A stretch of 64,000 nt of DNA from Margaritispora aquatica. Its lineage: Eukaryota > Ascomycota > Leotiomycetes > Helotiales > Discinellaceae. The notes under the pieces were generated by a model. The model was not told the origin of the DNA and did not search any database. It saw only the letters and a list, made by a program, of their open reading frames with translations. Position numbers and translations under genes: made by a program. This document shows, piece after piece, positions 36,415-48,516 of this stretch; positions within the stretch are counted from its first letter, which is position 1, and every line of letters starts with the position of its first letter. The stretch is from contig VJWN01000013.1 in assembly GCA_007644065.1 (NCBI GenBank), forward strand, positions 1,054,001 to 1,118,000, written 5' to 3'.

Positions 36415-37909
36415 CTAACAAGTCTGCACAGCCGCCACGCGCGGCCCATTCCACCCTTCCCCAACCATAAGGAGACCCCAACTCCCCCTCGTGACGGGCG
36501 TGATATCCTCAACCCCATTGGGCGTCACTGCGCCGCGACGATGAGGGCCGCGGTCGAGTTTCGTGATTCCCACTCCAGTACTACCACCAACGCCAACACC
36601 AGTACCAACAGCAGCACCATCGAGTTCAATCCCCTTGGCCGTCTCCCCAAACGCTACCTCCTCCTTCGCTTCCGTCCCAGGCGATGTCTCGCCTTCCGTG
36701 GCACACATTCGGATTCCAGAGAAGCTGGTCTTCAGCGCCAACGCAGGGCTCCTCCTATCTCTCTCCTCGCCCGCGACCTCGACGCCGCCCCTCCGCTCCT
36801 TCCCGCCATACGCTACCTTGTACGCGTCGTTGACATCCACCAATGCAGCGAGCGAGATACCCATCCACTCGTACGCGTGCATCAGGTAGGTTTGTGTTAT
36901 TCGCCTCCCCTGTTGGGCGAGCACGAGACGATGTAACTCGTCGATTGCGAGGGTGAGGGATGATTGGGTTAGCGTAAGGGAGTACGTGTGGAGGTGGTGC
37001 TTGAAGGTGTAGATGTTGTCGAGCTCGACCAACGTCAGACCTTCGGAGGAGAAGAGAATGTTGTTTTGGGTTAGGGAACGACGGATTAGGTCGTTTGTTT
37101 TCGGGCAGGGTGTGGTGGAGCTGGGGAGGAGCCAGTTGGATCTGTGAGAGGAGGGTTAGTGTTGGCTTTGATTAATGGAAGTAGTAAGATGAAGGGTGGG
37201 GAAAGACATACCCAATTGAGAATTTCTTCTCGGCACGAGAGACGATGTGATGGAGGATCTTGGTAGCTTTGCCTGTGAGCGTCGATGCGTGCATGAGTGT
37301 GATGCCGTATGGATTTGGTTGTTGTTGCTGTTCCAGGCTCGGCTCCGGTGATGGTGATGGTGATGAGGATGAGGATGTGGATGAAGTGGTGCTTTGGACT
37401 GGCGATGGAGAGCGTGATTGTGGAGGTGATCGAGGAGGAATGGCGTTGGGGTCTTTGGGCGAGGACGGGAGACTCGACCAGTGTGTCCGTGAGAGATTGG
37501 AGCTTGGAGATGTTCTGCCCGAGAGACTCGAGCCCGACGACGAGATCTTCGACACAACAGAGCTGGCCTCGCTTTTCAGCGAGGTCCGGCTAGAGTGTTT
37601 GCTCAGTGCCTTGGTGAGGTTCGTCGCGGCGGTGCTGAAGAGCGAGCGTGTGGGCGAGGTGGTAGTCGAATGTGTAGGTGAGGATTGGAGTTTGGGAGAG
37701 CATGGCGAGGGTAATGGCGATGGTGATGCCAGAGAGGGGATCTCCACGTCTTGTCGCACGACGATGAGGGAGAGGTGCAGTCCCTTGCGAGCGAGGCGTG
37801 AGGAGACGTACTCGAGTGCTCCTGTGAGTTGAGGGGGCAGTTGAGTCGCCAGCAGGAGGGAGGCGCCTGCTTCGAGAGGAGAAGAGATCTGGGACTTAGA
37901 GATTGCCAT
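36415..37909 (-). CDS. DUF7582-like Ser-rich protein (474 aa), function unknown
   Basis: Model: exons 37909-37212 and 37141-36415; phases agree and total 1425 nt. Residues 1-55 (ALEYVSSRLARKGLHLSLIVVR) form a folded start that I recall from the fungal family labelled DUF7582. A long Ser/Pro-rich insert follows (about 60-190), with repeated SPSPSP and a poly-Gln run. The second folded part resumes at GITLMHASTLTGKATKILHHIVSRAEKKFSIGSNWL and continues through TNDLIRRSLTQNNILFSSEGLTLV and an ITQTYLMHAYEWMGISLAALVDV helix. The tail is Gly/Val-rich. Presence of the two conserved blocks on either side of the intron supports the splice. Biochemical role unknown; family name from memory. Confidence 0.7.
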
Positions 37910-38275
37910 GTTGGAGTGCGATCGATATCGAGGTAAATGTCAGTGTCGATGTCGATGTCGATTTCGGCGTTGGTGAGGAGAGTGGGGTGGGGATGACTCG
38001 AATGAAGGAGGTTATCAACAACTACAATCTATTCAAAGAGTAGTTAAGGTCGATGGCCTTGGCCTTCCAGAACTGAGGTTCCGTGGCCGGTATATACCTC
38101 GCTCGCTGGTGTCAGTCATGTCGATTGTTGGTTGCTGATGACAGGACCAAAATAGGTAAGGTAGATTTCAGATATCCAGCGTCTATGTGCGTGCCAATGC
38201 CATGCCATGCACTATGGTGGGCTCTTTCACACCACATGGAAATAGAAGCTCTGACCTCAGCGTCCCCTCTTCCCC

Positions 38276-38403
38276 AGATGCAACCATTCGAGCCTTCCCC
38301 CCATGTCAGCGCTTGCATGCAGCGAAGAGCCGCATCACCAAGCTATTTCGGAAGTTAAGCGAGCCGATGATTGGGTGGGCGACGGAAATAGCCTGTTGTT
38401 TAT
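38276..38403 (+). ncRNA. 5S rRNA-like sequence, possibly a decayed copy
   Basis: The order of words CAACCAT near 38281, CCGCATCACC near 38330, GAAGTTAAGCGAGCCGATG near 38351 and TTGGGTGGGCGAC near 38371, then CCTGTTGTTTAT, follows that of fungal 5S rRNA (GACCAT, CCCGTCC, TTAAGC, GTTGGGTGGGTGACC, CTGTTGTATGT). The ends could pair weakly. Several positions differ, so this may be a pseudogene or chance. Confidence 0.3.
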
Positions 38404-38662
38404 CGTGCAGTACAGTAGTGGTGTTGGGTGGTCAGTGTTTCTATTTCGGATGGGATGCTGTGAGTGGGTGTGATGAATGTGATATGCCCCGCTGTGTATT
38501 CAGGGGGTCGAGGTGTTGGCAAGGCGTGGTTGGTCGATTAGACGAAGTGATCTGCACCTCATCTGCATGAGATGGAATGTGTGATGTGAACGGTGTGGAA
38601 TGTCGAGTTGGATAAAAATACAATGTGAGTTGTTGGTAATCGTGGTGATCATAACGATGATC

Positions 38663-38697
<35 letters not shown>
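38663..38697. repeat. GAT trinucleotide microsatellite
   Basis: About eleven uninterrupted ATG/GAT units. Confidence 0.92.
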
Positions 38698-39111
38698 CAA
38701 AAATAAACGTCTAAATGTGAAACCAAGTGTAAAGATATGCATATGCTAAAGAAGAAACACATTGGTGTTGTTTCAATGGGCAGAATAGGAAATGAGCTAC
38801 CCTGAGCTGGAGATGTATGTACTGTAGAGTGGGTAATACCTTTACCCACGATATTTCGAGGAATATTCATGTGGTTCGTTTGGTTACCACCACAGGACAG
38901 GGTATCTCAACCTGGGTACCTAAACTTCAGCTTGTTAACCTTGACATCTACTTTGGTACTCCATACTCAGATGTTTTTATGTCCGCTAACGAGACACAAT
39001 CTAAGTATCAACAAGACATATCTCCTCACACCTTAACGCCAACATCCATTAAACATTGGACCCGAAGAACAAAAAGGTCCCAGCCCATTTCCTTACATGT
39101 CCCTTCCCAGA

Positions 39112-40745
39112 TCAATTATCAATCAAATTCTCCAGTCTCCCTTTAACCCCGCTCAACAACCTGTCCACAACGTCCTCACCAAGTATACCCTTCTCGAAAC
39201 TCACAGTCATGACACAATCCCCACCTTTTATACTCGCGACATTGAAAGCGATCGGGAAGTCGGCAAGTCCAGCTTTCAGGGCTCCCGCCGAAAACCCCAC
39301 GTCTTCAATATTCCATCGTCCTTTGTTTGTACCCTGACTCTCAGAAATAGCTTCACTTTTTCTTGTGGGATCAAAAACGCCCAAATTCGAAAGCATGAAT
39401 GAGTTTCCTTGAAATAACAACAGGTTGTACCTCTTCGTGACTTCCTCGTCGTCCTCGCCAAGGTATGCTGCAGACATGAAATCCTGCAATGCATATCCAC
39501 CTTCTGACGCGACTTTATTCACGCCTTTCTTATAATCTCTCGATAATTCCCAGACTTGACGAGAATCAACTTTGTAATTCGTCTCAGGCGCATTTGAGTC
39601 TAGTGCTGGTCTACAAGCTCGAAACTTGGACAGTCGAACAGGGAGATAATACATACTCGCTGCATTGGTGAAGACATCCGGACCTGGTTTGGACCGCAAG
39701 AGGGGTCGAATGCTGATAGCCAGTCTTGAGAAACTAACTTTGGCGAAGGGATAGAGGTCAATTGCCAACGTGGTTTGAATGAGTGTGTGTAGCAAAGTCG
39801 TGAATGACGTGTGTTGTGTCCGACAAGCTGAAAGGCACTTCTTCATTGTCGAAGATGAGAGGCGCAGGACTTTGACGCAAGTGACTACTGCACATGAGGC
39901 ATCAAAGGTGGCATTAGATTTCAGAGCGAGCTTTGGCTGATGTATGTCTGAAAAGATGGATTGTTTGCGCGCGAGGAAGACCCGAATGTAGTTGGGGATT
40001 ATGTAGCTTTTTAGGAGATGCAGCCATGAAATTTTGACGTCGATGTCTTCTGTTGGGGTTGCTTCGGATAGTCTGGTTGATGAGGGGATTATTTTTGTGA
40101 CTTCCGACCTTTCAATCGAGTTTGAGTATTCCTGGTCTGCATTAAGGGCTGCAAGAAAGCTCCGATGGAATGCATATCCAGAAGTTCCATCACCGATATT
40201 ATGATGATAGACGAAGATGGCCCAAGTGCCATTCACAATCACGAGCTTCCACCAAGGTTTGGTTTTATTCTCGGTATCGAACCATTGATTGTGACATCTC
40301 CCATATATCTCAGCTACACCTACGTCAGAGTCAGTGTTCTCCCATACGAACTCGACGCAATCCTCAAGATTTATCGATGGCAGACGAGCCTCCCATAAGC
40401 GATGATTTCCTGCTTTCTTTCTAGACTCTTTGGTGATTCCTATGGTGCTTAGAGCAGGATGCTCGCCTATTACTTTCTCAAGAGCACGATACGTGGCAGC
40501 TGTTGTCAAAGAGGTTGTTGGGTGCGTGTATTTGGCGCTGACGAGGATGTTAGGTTGAACCCCATTGCGACTGAGGAGATGACCAGCTACTTCGTATACA
40601 CCTAAATAATTGTCAATAGTTGCTAATTATCAAGTCGAACGCACGTACCGGCCTTTCGAAGTAGCTTATACTCGCCGTCTCTATGAGTTCCGGGAATCTG
40701 GTTACGAGCATTGACAGAAAGATGGGTTTGTCCTCGAGACGCCAT
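39112..40745 (-). CDS. Alcohol O-acetyltransferase-like enzyme (528 aa)
   Basis: Model: exons 40745-40649 and 40601-39112; phases agree and total 1587 nt. This is the fungal AATase / condensation-like acyltransferase fold, which moves an acyl group from acyl-CoA to an alcohol or amine. The catalytic HxxxD is H166-N-I-G-D170 in YHHNIGDGTSG. The second landmark is the late SNLGVFD motif, equivalent to the DFGWG-type structural motif of BAHD-like enzymes. Length is typical for the family (about 480-550). The first exon (MASRGQTHLSVNARNQIPGT) was chosen because it reads directly into VYEVAGHLLSRNG. It is divergent from the methyltransferase gene. Substrate cannot be inferred; a role in secondary metabolism or detoxification is possible. 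Confidence 0.85.
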
Positions 40746-41768
40746 GTCCGCGTCTCTGATGTAGCACAGTCGCGTAGAGAGGCAAAGAGTTTCCCTTCGT
40801 GTAATCCTGCATCTTTAATCTGATATTGGGAAGATGCTAGACAAAGGATCTCTCATGAACCTATAGCTGTGCTAGCCGAGAGCTCGGCAACTGTAACAAA
40901 GAAGTCCAAGACACGGGAGCTTAACATTGTCCGTCAACATCCTGCTTTGCAAACGATACATGTTATTCATAGCTTTAGCGCAGGAATTCTTGTGCCATTT
41001 TGAATCTTTCATGAGCTTCTTTAAGTGCAAGGAACGATTGAATTGAAGCTCAAGAGACCAGGAGATCTTGAAAGGCTTCATACTGCACAATCTATAGCTA
41101 ATATACGAAGGTTACCAATATCCAACGTATTTACGTGTACCGCCGTGTCAATTTGATTTGATTTGCACAACAAGGACAATGAGCCTGCGATCCTCGAGTG
41201 ACCTGAAAGCTATGGCGATCTTCTTGTGGATAGGTTGTATGGGTTAGATGCAGAGAGTCAGAAATTCGCTCGGACCTGTGATCTATATGCCACGTGCTTT
41301 CTTTCAAGTGCATACTGGACGATAATGCCGAGATGAGAGGAATCGTGGGTTAGATATTTTCGAAGATAAAGGTGGTGCCCACTCTTGCCAAAGATACTAT
41401 CGTCTTGAACTACCATTTTCAAAATTAGTTTCACGTGCAAGAGCAGCAACGTCCATTCATCTAGCCACTGACTGTCTCTTACTGTCTCAGATCACCGCGA
41501 GCTTACTCGATGGCGAATGAAAGGCTGTGTAGTATCACAAGCGGTAATATACTTACAGAAACAGTCTGTTCGTTGTCCAGCTTACTTCAGCTTACGAAGT
41601 ACTGGATGAGCTACATCGTGAAAATCACCTTTGACGTAAAGATTTCCGAATGTGGCGGCTACAGTCAACGATGAAACGTTATAAAGGGAAAACCTTCTCG
41701 CACATCGCATGCTTGGGCAACTTTCCTTCATAGTTTGCAAAACCCAACAGCCTAGACGAGCAGCAATC
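40746..41768. other. Shared divergent upstream region of the acyltransferase and methyltransferase genes
   Basis: About 1 kb without a supported gene. Short frames on both strands lack coding character. Confidence 0.55.
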
Positions 41769-42654
41769 ATGTCCCAAGAACCACCAACGTACAATCTTGG
41801 TCCCGACGAGGAAGAAGTCGTTCGTCTCACAGCCCAGCATGAGATCATGAAAGCTGCCTACGGAAATCTCATACTCGCGCCCTTGGATCTCACCAGAACT
41901 CACCTGCGAATCCTCGATTCAGCAACAGCTAACGGTCTCTGGCTTCAGGATATTGCGCCTTCTCTGTCAGCTCCCTACGAGCTGGTTGGCACTGACATCA
42001 ACGCCAATTTGTTCCCGAAGGTATCGATACCGGACATTTATTTTCAGGTCCAAGACATAACGACGCCATGGCCAACCGAATGGGCGAACAGCTTTGATAT
42101 AGTGCATACCCGCGTTGGTCTTGCTGGATGCGGCCCCTTTCCCATTGAACAGGCGATCAAGAATATGATTGAAATGATCAAGCCCGGGGGCTGGATCCAG
42201 CTAGATGAGATGGATCTCATTATGCAGGGCGAGCAAGCCGGTGTAGGAGGAGTTTTGGGCAAGCTGATCCAAGCATTGTTCACTATGTTTGGTGCGGATC
42301 CTTTGTTTGCAGGAAAACTGAAGGGCTGGCTTATCAATGCTGGTCTGGAAAATGTCCAGGAGAAGCTCATCAAGGTGCCGTTTGGTGCTACGAGCCCCGA
42401 TCCCGAGATTGCGGAGAAGGGTGTTCGTTCGTTCGCGATGAGCGCTGCTGCTGTGGCTTTTGGTGCGAAGAGTAAGTGTTCATAAGCTTCTGTTGTTTGG
42501 GTTGTAAGCTAAGCATGTGACAGGAATGGGAGTCCAAGGCTTTACTGAAGAAGAGTTGGACAGGCTTTCAGAAAGAGTCAAGGCTGAGTTGCCTGTTGAA
42601 GGGACTTATGGCATGATGATTAATGTTTGGGGTCAAAAGCCTATGACGACTTGA
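41769..42654 (+). CDS. SAM-dependent methyltransferase, LaeA/UMTA-like (277 aa)
   Basis: Model: exons 41769-42471 and 42524-42654; phases agree and total 834 nt. Class I methyltransferase fold. Motif I is the variant ILDSATANGLWLQDI, seen in many fungal secondary-metabolite methyltransferases where the usual GTGTG is replaced. GTDINANLFP is the acidic strand-2 motif, DIVHTRVGLAGCG is motif IV-like, and MIKPGGWIQLDEMD is the post-core strand. The C-terminus ends GMMINVWGQKP. The frame is open 60 nt upstream to an ATG at 41709, but the ATG at 41769 leaves the usual short N-terminus. Substrate unknown. Confidence 0.88.
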
Positions 42655-43397
42655 CAGAAAGGTAAGAGTTGCTCCATCTGTTATATATGGCACTTTGGCG
42701 AGCTTTGCAAACAAAGGTCAAGTAGTCGAAGATACTTATAAACATGTTCAACCAGTTCCTGAGAGCTTGACCTTGACGCTCAAATTAATAAGCACTCTCT
42801 AAGGAAGCACAGCATAAGAGAGCTTGGTATATGTACCACACAAGCACGTGGGCAGCGACAGTAAAAAGTCAATTGAAAGAATATCCTTATCGTAAAGAAT
42901 GATTGGATAATCCCTTGAACCGTTGGAGTATGACAAACAAGCCATCAATAACGGTTCTCGTCATCTGGTAAAGAACAATTTTCCCCTCACAAGGGATTCC
43001 GAGTAGTCATTAGAAGTAGGCACAAAACTGATTCTATTTTGCTTTTGAAGGTGGTTGACTGTTTATTGAAACATTTTTATTAAGTTTCATAAATTCTCAC
43101 TATTGATACCTAACGCTCTAAAACCTGGTTTTGTGCACGGCTCAAGCAACGGTCAAGCAAGCAGGTCCACTTAAAACGTGGGCTTGTGAAAACGGTCATC
43201 CAACAGGTCCAACAGGTCCAACAGGTCGGCTGCGTCATTTCATTATCAAATCTCATGAAATATCCATAATCCCAGCTCGGACATCCCAACCTCTCGACGA
43301 CGACAACATCGAAAACTCTACGAACGATTATAGACGACAATCTGTGAATATACTGTGGCATATTGGATAGGGAATTGGTTGGGTTCAAATATTCACA
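42655..43397. other. Intergenic, 0.74 kb
   Basis: 3' flank of the methyltransferase and promoter of the DUF155 gene. A CCAACAGGT repeat occurs three times at 43199-43225. Nothing else recognised. Confidence 0.6.
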
Positions 43398-45208
43398 ATG
43401 GCTTCGACCAGCAATACCGAGGCCAGTCCTCTTCTTGCTAGGTCTGCGAGCTCGTCGATGGACATACCAAAGAAAAATGTCACTTTCAATCCAAACCCAG
43501 CATTCTACGGTAGCACAGCATCCCCTCCTGTGCGATCGGCACAGCAGCTTCCTTCCTCTGTTCTAGCATCAGGCAATGCTTCCCCAGGTGCAGGAGGACC
43601 ACCGATGCTGTCCGCCCTGAACAGCAGACTCCGTCGACGAAACAGCTCTGGTGCACCTCAGATGCCCATGCCTAGCGTACCAGCGTCGAAAATTGGCCCA
43701 CAGCGAACGACCAAGAACGCACAGAAACTCAAGCTTCTGCCCAATCCAGACTTTGGGGAGGATGGGCCGGACGAGGAGAGCGGGAGAGATGTCTATTCAC
43801 AATATACCCGGATCAAGGATCCAACTGCGAGGCGAGATGCCGCGAGACTGGGAAAGGCAGATCGGAGTCGACTGCCTCGAGTGACGGCGTATTGCACGGC
43901 GAATACGTACCAGATGGAGAATCTAATGCGTTTCTTGAAAGGCCGAGGCAAGACCAAGGGAGCGATGCCGAAACTGTTCGACGAGTGCATCTATACGCCT
44001 TTCAACTATGGCAGGGTGTCGAACGCAACTTCGAAACGAGCTATGGAAGTGAAATCTCTCCCTTCTTTACCTCAGGAGCGGAGACATTCAGATAGTGCCA
44101 TTGAGGTGGAAGACAACAACAAGCAGCGACGTGAAGACCTCCTTGACTTACACACCGAGAGCGGCGACACGAGTCTCAGCAACGGCAACTCCGAAACATC
44201 ACGACATAGAATTTATCCCGAAGCTGTTGAGCGAAGGATAGAGGAGGACGACTTGATCGGCACAGAACGCAACCTCGATTTCGACACCCAGGTGCATACG
44301 CCTGAAGTTTTTCTCTTCCAATATGGAGTCGTGGTGATATGGGGCATGTCGTTGACACATGAGCAGCGCTTCCTGAAGGAATTGGAGAAATTTGAAATGG
44401 AGAAGTTGGCACAGGATGATATTGAGACGGAATGCTTCAATTTCTACTATACACAGGAATATCAGGCGCGGATATACAACGATTTCATTACGTTAAGGGA
44501 GAAGAGCAATTACATGACGAAGCTTGCAATCTCGCATGCTCTGGCACAGAGTGTAAAGGTACGGGCTATCTTTATTTCTGGATTTGCACTATTGGATCAG
44601 AATGTCGATGTGCCCAAGAATTCGGAACATTGAGTATCAAGAGTCCTGCTCAGATTCCCAAGTATCCGTCTCATGAATCACACCTCCACAAATAATGGAA
44701 CACAGCTAACCCTTCCTCATAGACATCCCTCTTCGAATCCCTCGTCGACACCACCATCTCAACCTGCAAGGAAATCCCGTCCCAAATTGCCCTAACCGGC
44801 AAAATCTCCCTCAACAGCAAAGAAATCAACATGCAAATCGGCGAGCTCTTCATCCTGCGCATCAGCATCCACCTCAATGGCTCGGTACTCGACACGCCGG
44901 AGCTCTTCTGGGTCGAGCCGCAACTGGAGCCCGTCTACCAGGCCGTGAGAAGCTATCTGGAGATGGACCAGCGGGTGAGTCTGCTCACGGAACGGCTGGA
45001 TGTCATTGCGGATTTGTTGGCCGTGCTGAAGGACCAGTTGAGTCATGGGCATGGCGAGAAGTTGGAGTGGATTGGTGAGTTCTCTCCCACCTCCCTGGAG
45101 TTCTGAAAGGAAGAATCAGCTGACCAGATTGTAGTAATTGTACTGATCGCGATGGAGATCCTTGTCGCGGCCGTGAATATCGTGGTAGATTTGTACGCTG
45201 GAGAGTAA
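43398..45208 (+). CDS. RMD1/RMD8-family (DUF155) membrane protein (528 aa)
   Basis: Model: exons 43398-44558, 44723-45074 and 45135-45208; phases agree and total 1587 nt. The N-terminal ~150 residues are disordered. From RVTAYCTANTYQMENLMRFLK a conserved DUF155 domain runs to about residue 490 (EVFLFQYGVVVIWGMS, FNFYYTQEYQARIYNDFITL, AISHALAQSVKTSLFESLVD, WVEPQLEPVYQAVRSYLEMDQRV). A C-terminal membrane segment (VIVLIAMEILVAAVNIVV) ends DLYAGE. Yeast RMD1 and RMD8 have this order and were linked to meiotic nuclear division; the human relative RMND1 is mitochondrial. The middle intron is 164 nt, about three times the local norm; skipping it keeps SVKTSLFE intact. A mitochondrial or other membrane location is inference. 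Confidence 0.9.
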
Positions 45209-45540
45209 ACACTACATACTAGTCTACTTGTTAATTTTTAATCAAGCGTTATAGCGTCGCAATTCCAATCTGAAAATTGGACAGCGAATCGAAAATTCTC
45301 ACTCTCATGCAGACATCCTGAATTTCCTCTTTGCCAGCAAGTGAGCCTCAAAACTAAGGAGGTAGACAAGTAACTCCACTTACCTTACCTACCTACCTAC
45401 CTAGGTATAAAAGCACAGATTCTGGCTTCTTAATTATGTTCTCTACATTGCTTTTTACTTCGAAGCGCGGCTGACATTCGTATTACATGAAACGGCACCT
45501 TAACTAGACTGTGGCGTGAGATCTGAGTTTAATTGCACCC
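45209..45540. other. Short convergent intergenic region with TACC tract
   Basis: A TACC-type tract at 45381-45404 is followed by GGTATAAAAG. Both flanking genes end here, so any TATA role is unclear. Confidence 0.55.
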
Positions 45541-47525
45541 TTACCTAACCCTCCTCCACTCAACATAACGTTCGACGTTTGTGCAGCCAGACCCCAATTT
45601 CAGACGAAACTCCTCCTCAGCACCTTTCTGTCCTGCTTTTAGCTTGAGCTGGGTGGGCCACTTTTCAATAATTGTGTTGCTCTTCTTCATTTCAACACCC
45701 AGATCGTTCGAGATCTGTTTGAAATTAACACGTGCCATGTACCTAACAAATGGGTACCTGTCAGCTCCATCGCCACAACTAAATTCCTAGGACTTACTGC
45801 TCAAAGAACTTGTCAACATCGAGTGATAGATCGCGTGCATCCCATATTCTCAACAGATCTGCATCGTTAGGGAAAAGTGTCAGAGGAGGTGGAAGGTATT
45901 CGCTTAGAAACTGCATATTGGGCGTTTCAGCTCGTGGATTCCCCCACTTTACCGCTTCCTTAACTGCATTGATGAATAGAGTAATAAATGTTGCATGCGG
46001 GTTCTGCTGTGGTGGTTGCAGGAAGGGAGACAAGAGAGAAAGGGTGTCCCGGATCCCAATATAGCCACCATCACAGATATTGGCCACCTTTCAATGTCTT
46101 AGTTGAGGCTCAATTGGTTTTCTGGTCTGGATACACACCTCTATCCTAGCGTATTTGTTACGCTCAAGATGATTGGGTAGTTCCCTGGCATCAACATGAT
46201 AGAGCGTGAAGGCGATCCGGCCTTTCGCAATACGGTCAATAAAATTTTCCATAATTTTATGAATGTAGATGAACGTTTTGGCGTACCAATCTTGTGGTGC
46301 AGGCGATGACGTCCGTTGTATGTCTAAGACTGGCCATCCATCAGAGGGGTCAGCCTTATCATCCATCGGCCAGCTCTTCTGGCTCTTGAAAAATGTGCTA
46401 GGCGAATAAAGTTAGAATTAATCGAATATCTCCATAGATACTCACGGATTGGGTTTATCGAATGCTATTCGAGGATGCCCAAATGGTATAAGTATACCAT
46501 CCTGCTGAAATCTCTGCTTAGCAATTCGCATAAAGGGTGACGCATCTTTGAAATACCATCGGTCCCGGTAGTCTGTTCTCTCTGGGGCAAGCGTCACAGC
46601 TCTCCGAATTGCCGCAGCATCTTCAAAGCTTACATCTTCTGGCACATCTAGAAAATTTGCCAGTCGAAACCAATCCTCTTGTTTTAGTGTTAGGCGAAGT
46701 GTTCGTCCGTTCGAGAATTCCCAGGTGTGGCTCAAGGTAATAGTCGATGCTTTACCAGCGAAGTTGCTACACGCTTCTGTGATCAAAGGCTTCACTCTGT
46801 CCTGTAACAGAGACAACACATATGCTGGAATTGAAGCAGAGTACCACACATGAATCAACGCTTCGGCTGCACTTATTGCTATAGTGGACGTCTCAGCAGT
46901 AGTCGAGTCTTGTATAGTCAAAGCCAGAAGCAGAAAAATCGCGTTTCTTGCCACTACATCAAACTCTAGATCGTTTATGGTAATATCGACCTGCTGAGTC
47001 ATATGATCTGGGAGGCTTGCAATTGTCCTCACGACATGACGCAAATCCCCTGACGCTGTTGTATTTTAGTACGCAAACCACTCACTGAAATCCGGCACTG
47101 ACCAGCGAACAGTAACGAGATATTTTCTGTATAATCGATTCCCTCATTCTGCTGTAGATTCAAGACGTCCACAGCTGGGGTGTTACCCCACAGGTATTTG
47201 CCGCCTCCGAATACATTGTGCCAGTTCCTGGATGCTTCAACTCTGGCCCAAGGTGGTATTCGGCCTTCACGATCCCATGCAGGGCGCCAGTGGGCTTTGG
47301 TCATTGAAGACTTGCAAACTTTCTTGTGCTCTGGCCAGTGCGCCTTTTGGCAGTCGACATCACAATACTAATGTTCATGTTAGATAATCCTATGGTTGAA
47401 GGGAGTTGGGTACATACAACAACAAGTTTGCAATTTCCACAGGCTTTTCTGGCCTGTCTGCTGCAAACAGGCGTCCCCAAGGTCCAGTTTGAGCAAGAAG
47501 GTAGAAGGACAGAAGGGACAATCAT
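45541..47525 (-). CDS. MYND-type zinc finger protein with DUF4470 region (577 aa)
   Basis: Model: exons 47525-47418, 47367-47103, 47055-46446, 46397-46139, 46087-45798 and 45742-45541; phases agree and total 1734 nt. The MYND finger occupies about residues 11-60, with the CGNC pair, VVYCDVDCQKAHW and HKKVC; it is split by intron 1 within VV-YCDVDC. It normally binds proline-rich partners. Just after, WHNVFGGGKYLWGNTPAVDVL and ISLLFAASGDLRHVVRTIASLP are the DUF4470 landmarks, a pairing common in fungi. The remainder is a helical region ending in a basic VEWRRVR. Intron 4 ends in AAAG. The GTG-started frame upstream of 47525 was not used because an ATG is available. Role unknown, probably protein interaction. 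Confidence 0.85.
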
Positions 47526-48516
47526 ATTTGCGGCGCAGAAAGAATAAAAATAAAGCACTAAAGGATATAGCTATGGTTCCGGTGTCTCTATTATAGCTGA
47601 AGATGATGTTGGGAATCTCGTTTGCCAGACGAGCCTGTAGACATTGTGCAGCGTCCCGTGGTGGCTTCCCGATTAATCAAAGTTGTACAACATGCTCAAC
47701 AAAGAAGATTGGCTGCGGCTGACGAGCAGATACCCAATGATATATGAATATGTCTTCAGCAACGAGAGCATCAAGAGACGATGAATGTAGGAAGGGCTAT
47801 TGAGAATTATCTAGCGAGTTTAGTTCCTAGTGCCAGGCCATGCTTCATCTGGGATATAGCGCAACCAATAATCAGTTTTGACAATTTCTGAACACTGTAA
47901 GGGTTGGGAGACAAACCCGTCGAGGTCCTGCCTTTCCTCTGGAGGCTCCTTAGTTGTAGATGTACCCGATAAGGGTAGGCAATATCGTTGACTGTAGGTT
48001 ATGTGCACAGAGCCAACTATAGCTCCGAAGTAGACTCTTTGAGTTGATGTTTGATATTTCTCTTGGCTTAAATTGGATTATGGACGCGAGAGATTTCAAT
48101 ATCTAACCGCTGAGAGGCTCCTGGAACTCGGCATTATATTGCCCATGATGTATAGTCTTTAGAGTTACTCTGACAGCCGCGAGAACATCCGCCGCAAGGT
48201 GCAAAACAAGCACTCAATCTTGGCATTGAAGCCAAAATACTTAGCGGTAGGTAGTATTTGTGTATTATGCGAGCTAACAGCTACCACAAAATGCAATACC
48301 TATTTTAAGAAACTCAGCTGAGGTAGCCTTTGGTGCAATGCAATATCATTTGCTTACAAGCCATTCCAATACGCCGTTTCGACCTTAGCCTTCCAACTAG
48401 ACGCCCCAGAACAGACACCTTTAATCCTCCATAAACACCATGCAGAGTCGTTTCCTCGACTGCTAATCCTACAAAAAACACGATTCACGAACTAGATGTA
48501 AGATAGAGCTGTCAAC
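47526..48516. other. Intergenic, 1 kb
   Basis: Upstream of the MYND gene and downstream of the INO80-type gene. No gene supported; the short frame 47820-48008 has no coding character. Confidence 0.55.

Larger units (their letters stand above)
37910..39111. other. Intergenic, 1.2 kb, with 5S-rRNA-like segment and microsatellite
   Basis: Divergent or tandem flank between two minus-strand genes. A GTCGAT-type repeat lies near 37945-37965. The 5S-like segment and the GAT tract are listed separately. No coding region supported. Confidence 0.5.

Noticed and set aside
36406..37832. Long plus-strand frames over the DUF7582-like gene
   Set aside because: Shadows of Ser/Pro-rich minus-strand coding sequence; the minus-strand model has conserved blocks and a valid intron.
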